A stretch of DNA of 64,000 bases from RHKX01 sp963839535 (GTDB lineage: Bacteria > Actinomycetota > Thermoleophilia > Solirubrobacterales > 70-9): assembly GCA_963839535.1 (NCBI GenBank), contig CAWIVF010000009.1, positions 224,290-288,289 of the forward strand. The letters run 5' to 3'. Position 1 is the stretch's first letter. Each line of letters begins with the position of its first letter. A program made the position numbers and the translations under genes. The notes under the pieces are model-generated. The model made no database searches and was not told the DNA's origin. It saw only the letters and a program-made list of their open reading frames with translations. This document shows, in pieces, positions 41,610 through 50,043 of this stretch.

Positions 41610-42976
41610 CAGCCCTCCTCCGTCTTGAAGTAGACGTTCTTGACGTCCGTGTAGTGCTCGAGCGCATCGGGGCCGAGCTCCCGTCCGACCCCCGACTGCT
41701 TGAAGCCCCCGAACGGAGTCGTCACCCGCACGGAGGAGTTCGAGTTGACCGAGACGACCCCGGTCTCGAGCGCGCGCGCCACCCGCATGGCGCGTCCACC
41801 GTCGCCGGTCCAGACCGACCCGGAGAGCCCGTAGATCGTGTCGTTGGCGATCCGGATCGCCTCGGCCTCGTCCTCGAAGGGGATGACCGAAGCGACGGGC
41901 CCGAAGATCTCCTCGCGCGCCGAGCGGTCGTCGTTGGACACCGGAGCGAGGACCGTGGGCGGGAACCAGAAGCCGGGGCCCGATGGCGCCTCGCCGCGGA
42001 ACGCGACTGGAGCATCATCTGGCACGTACGACGAGACGGTCTCGAGCTGGCCGGCCGAGATCAACGGGCCCATGTCGGTCGACTCGTCGAGAGGATCGCC
42101 GACCCGCATCGACGTGACGGCCGACTCGAACGCGGCCATGAAGTCGTCGATGCGCCGACCGCTGGACGAGCACCCGCGAGCGGGCGCAGCAGTCCTGTCC
42201 GGCGTTGCCGAAGACGGCGCTCGGCGCGGCCGCGGCGGCGGCCTCGAGATCGGCGTCGGCGAAGATCACGTTGGCGGACTTGCCGCCGAGCTCGAGCGTG
42301 ACCCGCTTGATCGTCTGCCGCCGCGCCGGCGGCGATCCCCCGGCCCGACCTCGGTGGAGCCGGTGAAGGCGATCTTGGCGACGTCGGGGTGCTCGACCAG
42401 CCGCTTGCCGCAGACCGAGCCCGGGCCCGCGACGACGTTGAGGACCCCCTCGGGCAGGCCGGCCTCGAGCGCGATCCGCTCGAGCTCGATCGCGGTGAGC
42501 GGGGTCAGCTCGGCCGGCTTGAGCACGATCGTGTTGCCGGCGGCGAGGGCCGGCGCGACCTTCCAGGAAGCGATCACGAGCGGGAAGTTCCAGGGAACGA
42601 TCAGGCCGACGACCCCGAGCGGCTCGCGGAACGTCATGTCGACGCCGCCAGCGACCGGGATCGTCTGCCCGAGCAGGCGCTCGGGGGCGCCCGCGTAGTA
42701 GCGGAAGCACTCGACGACCATGCCGATCTCGCCGCGCGCATCGCCGATCGGCTTGCCTGCGTTCCGGGCCTCGAGGCGGCTCAGCGACTCGGCCTCGGCC
42801 TCCAGTCCGTCCGCCAGCGCTCGCAGGATCGCCGCGCGGTCGCCCGGGGCGACGTCGCGCCAGGCCGGGAAGGCGGCACGGGCCGCGGCGACGGCGCGGT
42901 CGACGTCCTCGGCCCCTGCGCGCGGGATCTCCTCGAGCACCTCGGCAGTGGCCGGTTCGATGACGGTCAGGCTCAT
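41609..42976 (-). CDS. Aldehyde dehydrogenase (two frameshifts)
   Basis: About 455 residues. Motifs in order: GLIVPWNFPLVIASWK, KPAELTPLTA, GSTEVG, catalytic Glu in LELGGKSANVIF, catalytic Cys in FGNAGQDCCARSR, EEIFGPVASVIPF and TPFGGFKQSGVGREL. The frame breaks near 42340 and near 42150; the indels cancel. It oxidises an aldehyde to the acid with NAD(P), here probably gamma-glutamyl-aminoaldehyde (PuuC-like role, from context). ATG overlaps the amidohydrolase stop (ATGA). Confidence 0.9.
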
Positions 42977-43695
42977 CCTCTTGCCCCCACCTTCTCGGTC
43001 GCCGCACAGAACGCCCTGATCACGTTGCCGGTCGTCTCCTCTTCGGCATGCCAGAGGATGCCGAGCGCCCAGCCCTCATCGCGGTCGGCGAGCTCGATCG
43101 ACTCGATCACCTCGTCGGGCTCCGACCATCCGCTCGCGACGAGCCCGTCGCCGAGGCGGCCGATTCCCTGGTGGTGGTGGGAGCGGACCGCCAGATGATC
43201 TGCTCCAGCCACCTCGGCGGCGAGGCTCCCGGGCTCGAGTCGTACATCGTGGTCGCTGAAGCGGCCGGGGGTGTGCAGATGCATCTCGGTTCCTTCGAGA
43301 TGCTGGTCCAGATCCCCGCCCAGCGCGACGTTGAGGACCTGGAGGCCGCGGCAGATGCCGAGCACGGGGAGGCGCGCGCCGAGCGCCTCGCGCGCCAGGG
43401 CGATCTCGAACTCGTCGCGCACCCGCCTGAAGTTGGTCGTGCGGGGATGCGGCTCCTGCCCGTAACTGGCGGGGTCCATGTCAGCGCCGCCGCTGAGCAG
43501 GAGGCCGTCGAGCGGCTCGAGCAGGCTGCCGGGATGCGCGGTTCCGACGGCGCTCGTCGGCAGCAGCACGGGGACGCCGCCCGCCTCGTCTATCCGCTCC
43601 GTATAGGTCCGCTGCGAGACGTTGACCTCAACGTCATCCCAAACGGCCCACCTCGCCCTCTCAAACGCGGCCGTGATCCCGACCACGGGCCTCAC
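42973..43695 (-). CDS. Class I glutamine amidotransferase, gamma-glutamyl hydrolase (PuuD-like)
   Basis: 240 residues. It starts VRPVVGITAAFERARW and contains LSGGADMDPASYG, the nucleophile elbow LGICRGLQVLNVALGG, HTPGRFSDHDV and the His-Glu end ILWHAEEET. This is the gamma-glutamyl-gamma-aminobutyrate hydrolase family, which releases glutamate from gamma-glutamyl amino acids. GTG 43695 overlaps the ligase stop. The frame is intact. Confidence 0.9.
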   Translation of the reverse strand: MRPVVGITAAFERARWAVWDDVEVNVSQRTYTERIDEAGGVPVLLPTSAVGTAHPGSLLEPLDGLLLSGGADMDPASYGQEPHPRTTNFRRVRDEFEIALAREALGARLPVLGICRGLQVLNVALGGDLDQHLEGTEMHLHTPGRFSDHDVRLEPGSLAAEVAGADHLAVRSHHHQGIGRLGDGLVASGWSEPDEVIESIELADRDEGWALGILWHAEEETTGNVIRAFCAATEKVGARG

Positions 43696-45023
43696 AGTCG
43701 CTCGAAGCCCCGGTACTTGTCCCAGTCGGTGACGGCGGCCTCGTGAGCCTCGAGCTCGATCCGGGCGTGGTTGAGGTAGTGGTCGACCACCTCCTCGCCG
43801 AATGCCTGGCGAGCGACCTCGCTGGCGGAGAAGAGGTCGCGGGCCTCGTAGAGGTTCGTCGGCACGCGCGGGGCGTCGGAGGTGTAGGCGTTGCCCTCCT
43901 GCGGCGGCTCGAGCGGCAGCTCCGAGTCGACCCCGTGCAGGCCGGCGGCGATCATCGCGCTCAGCGCCAGGTAGGGGTTGACGTCGGCGCCCGGCAGGCG
44001 GTTCTCCAGGCGCATCCCCTCGCCGTGGCCCACGACCCGCAGCGAGCACGTCCGGTTGTCCTTGCCCCAGGCGACGGCGGTCGGGGCGAAGGAGCCCGCG
44101 ACGAAGCGCTTGTAGGAGTTGACGTAGGGGGCGAACATCAGCGTCATCTCGCGCAGGCAGGCGAGCTGGCCGGCGAGGAAGCGGTCGAAGAGCTGCTGAT
44201 CGGTGGCGAAGGCGTTCTTGCCGGAGTCGGCATCGGCGAGCGAGCAGTGGATGTGGCAGGAGTTGCCCTCGCGCTCGTTGTACTTCGCCATGAAGGTGAT
44301 CGAGTGGTCCTCCTGAGCGGCGATCTCCTTCGCGCCGTTCTTGTAGACCGCGTGCGTGTCGGCGGTCTCGAGCGCGTTGCCGTAGCGGAAGTTGATCTCG
44401 TGCTGGCCGAGGTTGCACTCGCCCTTGGAGTCCTCGACGGTCAGCCCGGCGGCGGCCATCTCGTTGCGGATCCGGCGGATCAGCGGCTCGACCCTCGAGG
44501 TCCCGAGCAGCGAGTAGTCGACGTTGTAGAGGTTCGCCGGGTCCATGTCCCGGTAGCCCGAGCGCCAGGCGTCCTCGTAGGTCGTCTTGAAGACGATGAA
44601 CTCGAGCTCGGTGCCGGCGTTGGCGATCATGCCGCGCTCGGCCAGGCGATCGAGCTGGCGACGGAGGATCTGCCGCGGCGAGGCGACGACCTCGCGCCCG
44701 TCGGCCCACTGCAGGTCGGCGATCACCATCACGGTCCCCGGCTGCCACGGGATCGGGCGCAGGGTCGAGAGGTCCGGCTTCATCTCGAAGTCGCCGTAGC
44801 CGTGCTCCCATGACGACATCGCGTAGCCGTCGACCGTCTCCATGTCGACGTCGACGGCGAGCAGGTAGTTGCAGCCCTCGGCGCCGTGCTCGAGCACCTC
44901 GCCGAGGAAGTGCGAAGCGGTCAGGCGCTTGCCCTGGAGGCGGCCCTCCATGTCCGCGATCGCCAGCAGGACCGTGTCGACGGTGCCGTCGGCGACGGCC
45001 TTCTTCAGCTCCTCGATCGTCAT
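43692..45023 (-). CDS. Glutamine-synthetase-like gamma-glutamyl-amine ligase (GlnA4/PuuA-like)
   Basis: 443 residues with the glutamine synthetase catalytic fold: metal-binding TELEFIVFK and DSKGECNLGQHEINFRYG (seen as KGECNLGQHEINFRYG), REGNSCHIHCSL, YKRFVAGSFAPTAVAWG and NRTCSLRV. The adenylylation Tyr motif (NLYDLP type) is absent and the sequence resembles amine-using relatives rather than nitrogen-assimilating GlnA. With the neighbours it probably activates an amine or ethanolamine by gamma-glutamylation. The frame is intact. Confidence 0.85.
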   Translation of the reverse strand: MTIEELKKAVADGTVDTVLLAIADMEGRLQGKRLTASHFLGEVLEHGAEGCNYLLAVDVDMETVDGYAMSSWEHGYGDFEMKPDLSTLRPIPWQPGTVMVIADLQWADGREVVASPRQILRRQLDRLAERGMIANAGTELEFIVFKTTYEDAWRSGYRDMDPANLYNVDYSLLGTSRVEPLIRRIRNEMAAAGLTVEDSKGECNLGQHEINFRYGNALETADTHAVYKNGAKEIAAQEDHSITFMAKYNEREGNSCHIHCSLADADSGKNAFATDQQLFDRFLAGQLACLREMTLMFAPYVNSYKRFVAGSFAPTAVAWGKDNRTCSLRVVGHGEGMRLENRLPGADVNPYLALSAMIAAGLHGVDSELPLEPPQEGNAYTSDAPRVPTNLYEARDLFSASEVARQAFGEEVVDHYLNHARIELEAHEAAVTDWDKYRGFERL

Positions 45024-45081
45024 CGGCAGCCCAGGCTACGGGACCCGCGGTCCCGGCTGTCCTGGCTGCCGCACAGTCCGC

Positions 45082-46731
45082 TCAGGATCGCGTGGGAGGC
45101 GTCCCGGTGCCACCGCCGGTCGTGGGCGGATCCGGCTCCGCCTCGTGACCGTCGAGCACCCTGCCGGTGTCGTCGGTGGCGACCTGGCGGATCGGGCCCT
45201 CGAACGTGTGGCGGGCGCTGAGCACCCACCAGAGGCCGACCGCGCCGATCACGCAGAGGACGGTGAACGGGGCGTAGTTGACGTACTTCCAGTCGAAGTC
45301 GTCATGCCACGGAGCGCCGGCCGAGCCCTGCGGGAGGCTGAAGACGATCACGCAGATGATCACCCAGAGGACGGCCGCGGGGTTGACCCACTTGTACTTC
45401 TTGCCGAGGGTCCACGGACCGGGCTCGAACGCGTCGCCCATCCGCCAGCGCAGGTAGGTCGGGATCACGTAGGCGATGTAGAGGCCGATCACCGTGATCG
45501 AGACGACCGCGTAGAACGCGTAGGTGTAGTTGTCCTTGTCGCCGATCAGGGCGGGGAGCGTGACGATCAGTGCCATCGCCGCCATGAAGAGGACCGAGAA
45601 CGCCGGCACCCGGTGGTGGTTGAGGCGCGTCCAGATGCGATGCCCCGGGACCGCCCGGTCCCGCGAGAACGCGTAACACATGCGCGAGGCGCTGGTCAGG
45701 CAGGCCATGCCGCAGAACAGCTGGCCGATCGTGGCGATCAGGATCACTGCCTTGGCTGCCCAGGGATCGAGCGAGCTGTTGAAGATCGAGATCGAGGAGC
45801 CGAGGTTGGCGTTGACGACGCCGACCTTGTTGGCCGCGAACGTGATCGCCAGGAGGACGAGCCAGCCGATGGCGCCGGCCCAGAAGACGGAGCGCCAGAC
45901 GCCCTGCGCCGCGCCGACGGCGGCGCCCTTCGTCTCCTCGGAGATGTGGGCGGAGGCGTCGTAGCCGGTCTGCGTATACATCGTCAGCAGGAAGCCGAGC
46001 GGCAGGACGTAGAACCAGAAGCCGAACCCATCGGTGGCGCCCTCGAAGAGGCCGGTGTTGTTGTTGGTCCCGGTGAAGACGAAGTCGAGGCTCTGATGCT
46101 CGTCGGGGACGACGATCAGGATGCCGATGATCACCGCGACGCCGAGCACGTGCCAGCCGACCGAGATGTTGTTGAACATCGCGACCAGCGGCGAGGAGTA
46201 GATGTTGATCAGCGAGTGGAGCGCGAGGAAGAGCGCGAAGAGCAGGAAGGTCTCGCCGAGCACGTGCTCCGCGTCGCCGAAGTTGACGAAGCCGATGTCG
46301 AGCCCGTAGAGGTTGAGCAGGGCGTAGGCGAACTGGGCCGAGGCGTAGACGACGGACGCGACGACGCCGACCAGGCCGATCAGGTTGAACCAGCCGGTGA
46401 ACCAGCCCCAGGTCTTGCCGCCGAGGTCCGAAGCCCAGTAGTAGATGCCGCCGGCGGTCGGGTACTTCGAGACGAGCTCCGACATCGAGAAGGCGATGAG
46501 CAGGATCAGGCCGCAGACGATCGGCCAGCCCCAGGAGATCGCGATCGGCCCGCCGCCGTTCCAGGCGAAGCCGTACGTCGTGAAGCACCCCGCGAGGACC
46601 GAGATGATCGTGAAGGAGATCGCGAAGTTGGAGAAGCTGCTCCACGCGCGGTCCAGCGACTGCGTGTAGCCGAGGCCCGCGAGGGTCTTCTCGTCGTCGT
46701 CCTGGGACTGGGTGTCTTGCTTCGTCGCCAT
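45082..46731 (-). CDS. APC-family amino acid/amine permease
   Basis: 549 residues with about 12 transmembrane helices. Typical APC features: RAWSSFSNFAISFTIISVLAG (seen as NFAISFTIISVLAG), SELVSKYPTAGGIYYW in helix 3, GYDASAHISEET and FSRDRAVPGHRIWTRLN. It resembles GABA/polyamine/ethanolamine-type permeases near gamma-glutamylation genes. A clear Shine-Dalgarno (AAGGGGAG) precedes ATG. First gene of the five-gene operon. Confidence 0.9.
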   Translation of the reverse strand: MATKQDTQSQDDDEKTLAGLGYTQSLDRAWSSFSNFAISFTIISVLAGCFTTYGFAWNGGGPIAISWGWPIVCGLILLIAFSMSELVSKYPTAGGIYYWASDLGGKTWGWFTGWFNLIGLVGVVASVVYASAQFAYALLNLYGLDIGFVNFGDAEHVLGETFLLFALFLALHSLINIYSSPLVAMFNNISVGWHVLGVAVIIGILIVVPDEHQSLDFVFTGTNNNTGLFEGATDGFGFWFYVLPLGFLLTMYTQTGYDASAHISEETKGAAVGAAQGVWRSVFWAGAIGWLVLLAITFAANKVGVVNANLGSSISIFNSSLDPWAAKAVILIATIGQLFCGMACLTSASRMCYAFSRDRAVPGHRIWTRLNHHRVPAFSVLFMAAMALIVTLPALIGDKDNYTYAFYAVVSITVIGLYIAYVIPTYLRWRMGDAFEPGPWTLGKKYKWVNPAAVLWVIICVIVFSLPQGSAGAPWHDDFDWKYVNYAPFTVLCVIGAVGLWWVLSARHTFEGPIRQVATDDTGRVLDGHEAEPDPPTTGGGTGTPPTRS

Positions 46732-46871
46732 TCGCTCCCCTTAGTCGACCTTTAGGACGGGCGGGAGCCTATGTGTGACGGCGGACACGTGCAAGGGACG
46801 TCCAGGGGTCGAACGACAAGTTGCGCCGATCTGGATGACGTCGCGGTCTCGGCTTGTCCATCCGGGCGCGG

Positions 46872-48210
46872 CTAGCGGGAGGCGCGGCGGATGATCCGCT
46901 TCAGGAACGGCTTGACCGTCTTCGTGAAGCGGTTGGTCTCCGCCGGCGCCAGGACGGGATCCAGATGGCTCGTGCCGGCGCTCGCGTCGACGAGCTTCGA
47001 CCTGGTGATCTTCGACTTCTTGATCAGCGTCCGCGCGCCCTCCAACACGCCCCCCTCGGTGAGCTCGGTCTGGATCGCGTAGAGCGGGATGTCGATCCGC
47101 TTCGTGTGGAAGAGCCGCAGGTCGAGGAACTTCGCCGCGGGCGTCCGGCCGAGCGCGTTCGCGGCGGCCGTGTCGAGGATCATGCGGTTCGGGTAGTACC
47201 ACTCGGTCGCGTTGCCCTCGTAGCGTGGAGAACGCCTTGGCGAAGTTCTCGATCGGCGTGTTCTCACCGCTCTCCCAGGGCCGCGGTGAACCCGGTCCGA
47301 AGTCACCGGCGCGGATATGGAGCGATGCGCCGAGCGGCGAGTAGGTGCTGTCGAACAGGTAGCCCACGAACCCCTCGTTGGTGACCGGGTACGGCGGCGA
47401 CAGGCCGGCGCCGACGACGATCGGGTTGTCCTGGAGGGCGGACTCCGCATCCGGGAACTTCGCCGCGTAGAGGGCTGCGATCTGGGCGAAGATCGGCCCG
47501 ATCTCGGGGATGCCGCTGCCGAGCGGGTCGCTGAAGATGTCCCCTTCGCGGATTTCGGCGAGGCGCTCCTTCGCCTCGGCGCGGGAGAACTCCTGGGGCC
47601 CGAAGGCGGCGAGGCCGCCGTCGATGATGACCAGCCCGTCGAGGTCCTCGAAGCCGGCTCCGTCCTTGAAGTCCCAGGCCGCATAGGCGACCGCGGAGGA
47701 GGCGCCGCGGGAGTGCCCGCCGAGGATCACGGTGCGCCCGCCCTTGGAGGCCGCCTCGATCACCTCGCGGAGGTCGTTCATCTCGACCGCGAAGCCCCAG
47801 TCGGCCACGAACGGCACCTCGTCGGCGGTGACCCGGTCGTACTGGAAGCTGAGGTAGAAGTCCTCGGCGGCCGCAGGGTCGCCGGAGGCGAAGCCCGAGG
47901 TGTCCTCGAACGCCTGCTCGCGGCGCTCGAAGCCCCAGACCTGGAGTCCGTCGACCCCCTTCGCGAGATCCCGAGCCACCGGCGCGACGCTGCCGGTGCC
48001 TCCCCCGGTTCCCGGGATGAGCACGAGAACGGTGTCCGCTCCCTTCGGGCCGTGCTTGTCCACGTGGACCTGGTCGAACTCCTTCGGCCCCGGAGCGGGA
48101 GCTCCATCGATCGCGACGATCTTCGACGCGGACGCCGGGGAGGCGACCAGCGCCGCGAGCACGGCGACGGCGGGGACGATCAGGGACGCGGCACGGCGTG
48201 AACGGATCAA
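46872..48210 (-). CDS. Secreted alpha/beta hydrolase (lipase/esterase-like), frameshifted near 47225
   Basis: About 446 residues. TTG start at 48210 with a GGAGAG ribosome-binding site; signal peptide SLIVPAVAVLAALVASPASA. The alpha/beta hydrolase core has VLVLIPGTGGGTGS (oxyanion region) and the nucleophile elbow ILGGHSRGASSAVAY. The catalytic His is probably in GTSHLDP near the end. One base is extra near 47225. The substrate is unknown; a secreted ester hydrolase is likely. Confidence 0.78.
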
Positions 48211-48294
48211 GGGTCTCTCTCCAACTCTCCCCCCGAGGACAAGTCGGGACCATCGTCGCAGGCGCAGCGGGTCCGGGCGCCGGTGTATTCCGAG

Positions 48295-49200
48295 TCAGTC
48301 GATCCCGAGGCGGTCGAGGAGGGACTCGTCGCGCCGCCAGCGGGGCCGTACGCGGACCTTGAGATCGAGGAACACCCGAGTGCCGAGCTCGCGCTCGAGC
48401 TCGCGGCGGGCCGCGGTGCCGACGTCGCGGACCATGCTGCCGCCCTTGCCGATCAGGATCGCCTTCTGGGAGTCGGTCTCGGCCCAGACGTCGGCCCGGA
48501 TCTCGACCATGTCGTCCTCGCGGCGCTCGATCGAGGCCACCTCGACCTCAACCGCGTGTGGGATCTCCTCCCGGGTCCGGCGCAGGATCTGCTCCCGGAT
48601 CAGCTCCGCGAGATGGACCTCGCTGCTCTCGTCGGTGCTGTCGCCCGGCGGGTACATCAGCGGGCCCTCCGGCATCAGCTCCGTGAGGCGCGCGTGCAGC
48701 TGCTCGAGGCCGGTGCCGCGCCGGGCGCTGATCGGGAAGACCTCGTCGACCACCTCGAGCTCGCCGGCCGCCGCCAGGACCTCGATCAGCTCGTGGCGCT
48801 TGAGCATGTCGATCTTGTTGACCGCGCAGATCACCGGGGTGTTCGCCTTCGCGCGCAGCAGCGTCGTCGCGATGAAGAGGTCGCCCGGGCCGACCCCCTG
48901 CTCCCCGTTGAGCACGAGGAGGACGGCGTCGGAGTCGGCGAGCTCGCGCTCGACCCGGCGCTGCATCCGCTCGGTGAGGACGTCGCGGGGCTTCTGCACG
49001 CCCGGCAGGTCGACCAGGACCATCTGCCACGACTCGTCGGGGGCCGTGGCGATTGCGCGGACGGCGCGGCGGGTCGTCTGGGGACGGTCGGAGACGATCG
49101 CGACCTTCGCCCCGACGAGCGCGTTGGCCAGGGTCGACTTGCCGACGTTCGGGCGCCCGGCGAGGCCGATGAAGCCTGAGCGGGTCCCCGCGGCGCTCAC
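48295..49200 (-). CDS. era: GTPase Era
   Basis: 301 residues. G domain with G1 GRPNVGKST, G2 RPQTTRRAVRAIAT, G3 DLPGVQ and G4 NKIDML, then SARRGTGLEQL; the C-terminal KH domain has ILIGKGGSMVRDVG. It is needed for 16S rRNA maturation and 30S assembly. GTG 49200 overlaps the stop of the GNAT gene. The frame is intact. Confidence 0.95.
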   Translation of the reverse strand: MSAAGTRSGFIGLAGRPNVGKSTLANALVGAKVAIVSDRPQTTRRAVRAIATAPDESWQMVLVDLPGVQKPRDVLTERMQRRVERELADSDAVLLVLNGEQGVGPGDLFIATTLLRAKANTPVICAVNKIDMLKRHELIEVLAAAGELEVVDEVFPISARRGTGLEQLHARLTELMPEGPLMYPPGDSTDESSEVHLAELIREQILRRTREEIPHAVEVEVASIERREDDMVEIRADVWAETDSQKAILIGKGGSMVRDVGTAARRELERELGTRVFLDLKVRVRPRWRRDESLLDRLGID

Positions 49201-49667
49201 TCGCCCTCCGGCGGCAGCTGCCAGCCGAAGCAGAACGAGCGGTACTGCGCTCCCTCCCGCTCGTAGAAGCGGTGGGCATCGACGCGAGCCTCGCCGCTGT
49301 CGAGCTCGAGGTGGCTGGCGCCGTTCGCCGCCGCCCACTCGCGTGCGCGGGCGAGCAGGTCGCGGCCGACTCCCGCGGAGCGCCGGCCGGGGTCGACCGC
49401 CAGGTCCTCGATCCAGCAGCGCACGCCGAAGCGCACCGAGAGGAGGTCGACGTAGGCGGTGCAGATGCCGACGATCTCGCCGTCGTCCGCGGCGACGATC
49501 ACCGCCGAGCGGTCATCGGCGATCGCTGAGCGGAGCCGCTCGGCGGCGACCTCGGGGTCCCAGTCGGGCGGCTGCGATCCGGGTGCCGCGAAGAGCCAGT
49601 CGTAGCCGGCGATGACGCCGGCGACGTCGTCTTCGGTGGCCTCGCGGATCTCCGCAGTGGCGCTCAT
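49197..49667 (-). CDS. GNAT-family N-acetyltransferase
   Basis: 156 residues, GNAT fold: an N-terminal AEIREATEDDVAGVIAGYD (seen as REATEDDVAGVIAGY), CTAYVDLLSVR and IEDLAVDPGRRSAGVGRDLL, which carries the acetyl-CoA loop, then HRFYEREGAQYRSFCF. The substrate is unknown. Sandwiched between ybeY and era with 4-nt gaps or overlaps. Confidence 0.85.
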   Translation of the reverse strand: MSATAEIREATEDDVAGVIAGYDWLFAAPGSQPPDWDPEVAAERLRSAIADDRSAVIVAADDGEIVGICTAYVDLLSVRFGVRCWIEDLAVDPGRRSAGVGRDLLARAREWAAANGASHLELDSGEARVDAHRFYEREGAQYRSFCFGWQLPPEGE

Positions 49668-49671
49668 CCCG

Positions 49672-50043
49672 TCAGCCCTCCGCGAGCACGGTGAGGACGC
49701 GCTCCTGCAGCGCCAGCATCTCCCCCGCGTCGGTCTCGTGGTCGTGGCCGCAGAGATGGAGCACGCCGTGGACGGCGGCCTCGGTCAGGTCGGCCGTGTG
49801 CTCGGGGCAGATCAGGACGTCGCCGAGCTCACGCGGCCCGGCGCTCGGGCCGGTCCCGTCGAGCGGGAAGGAGAGCACGTCGGTGGGCTCGTCGAGGTCG
49901 CGGTGGTCGCGGTTCAGCTCGCGGATCCGCTCCTCGCCGACCAACTCGAGCGAGAGGTGCCCGTCGACCATGCCGCAGGCGTCGAGCGCCGCGGCCACAG
50001 CCGTCCTCAGCTCGACCGGAACGTCGTCGAGGTCGACGCTCAA
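49672..50043 (-). CDS. ybeY: Endoribonuclease YbeY
   Basis: 123 residues. Zinc-binding HGVLHLCGHDHE near the C-terminus and the family motif LNRDHRDLDEPTDVLSFPL (seen as DEPTDVLSFPL). Role in rRNA 3'-end maturation and ribosome quality control. The likely start is TTG at 50043, which overlaps the phoH stop; that coupling supports it. The frame is intact. Confidence 0.9.
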   Translation of the reverse strand: MSVDLDDVPVELRTAVAAALDACGMVDGHLSLELVGEERIRELNRDHRDLDEPTDVLSFPLDGTGPSAGPRELGDVLICPEHTADLTEAAVHGVLHLCGHDHETDAGEMLALQERVLTVLAEG

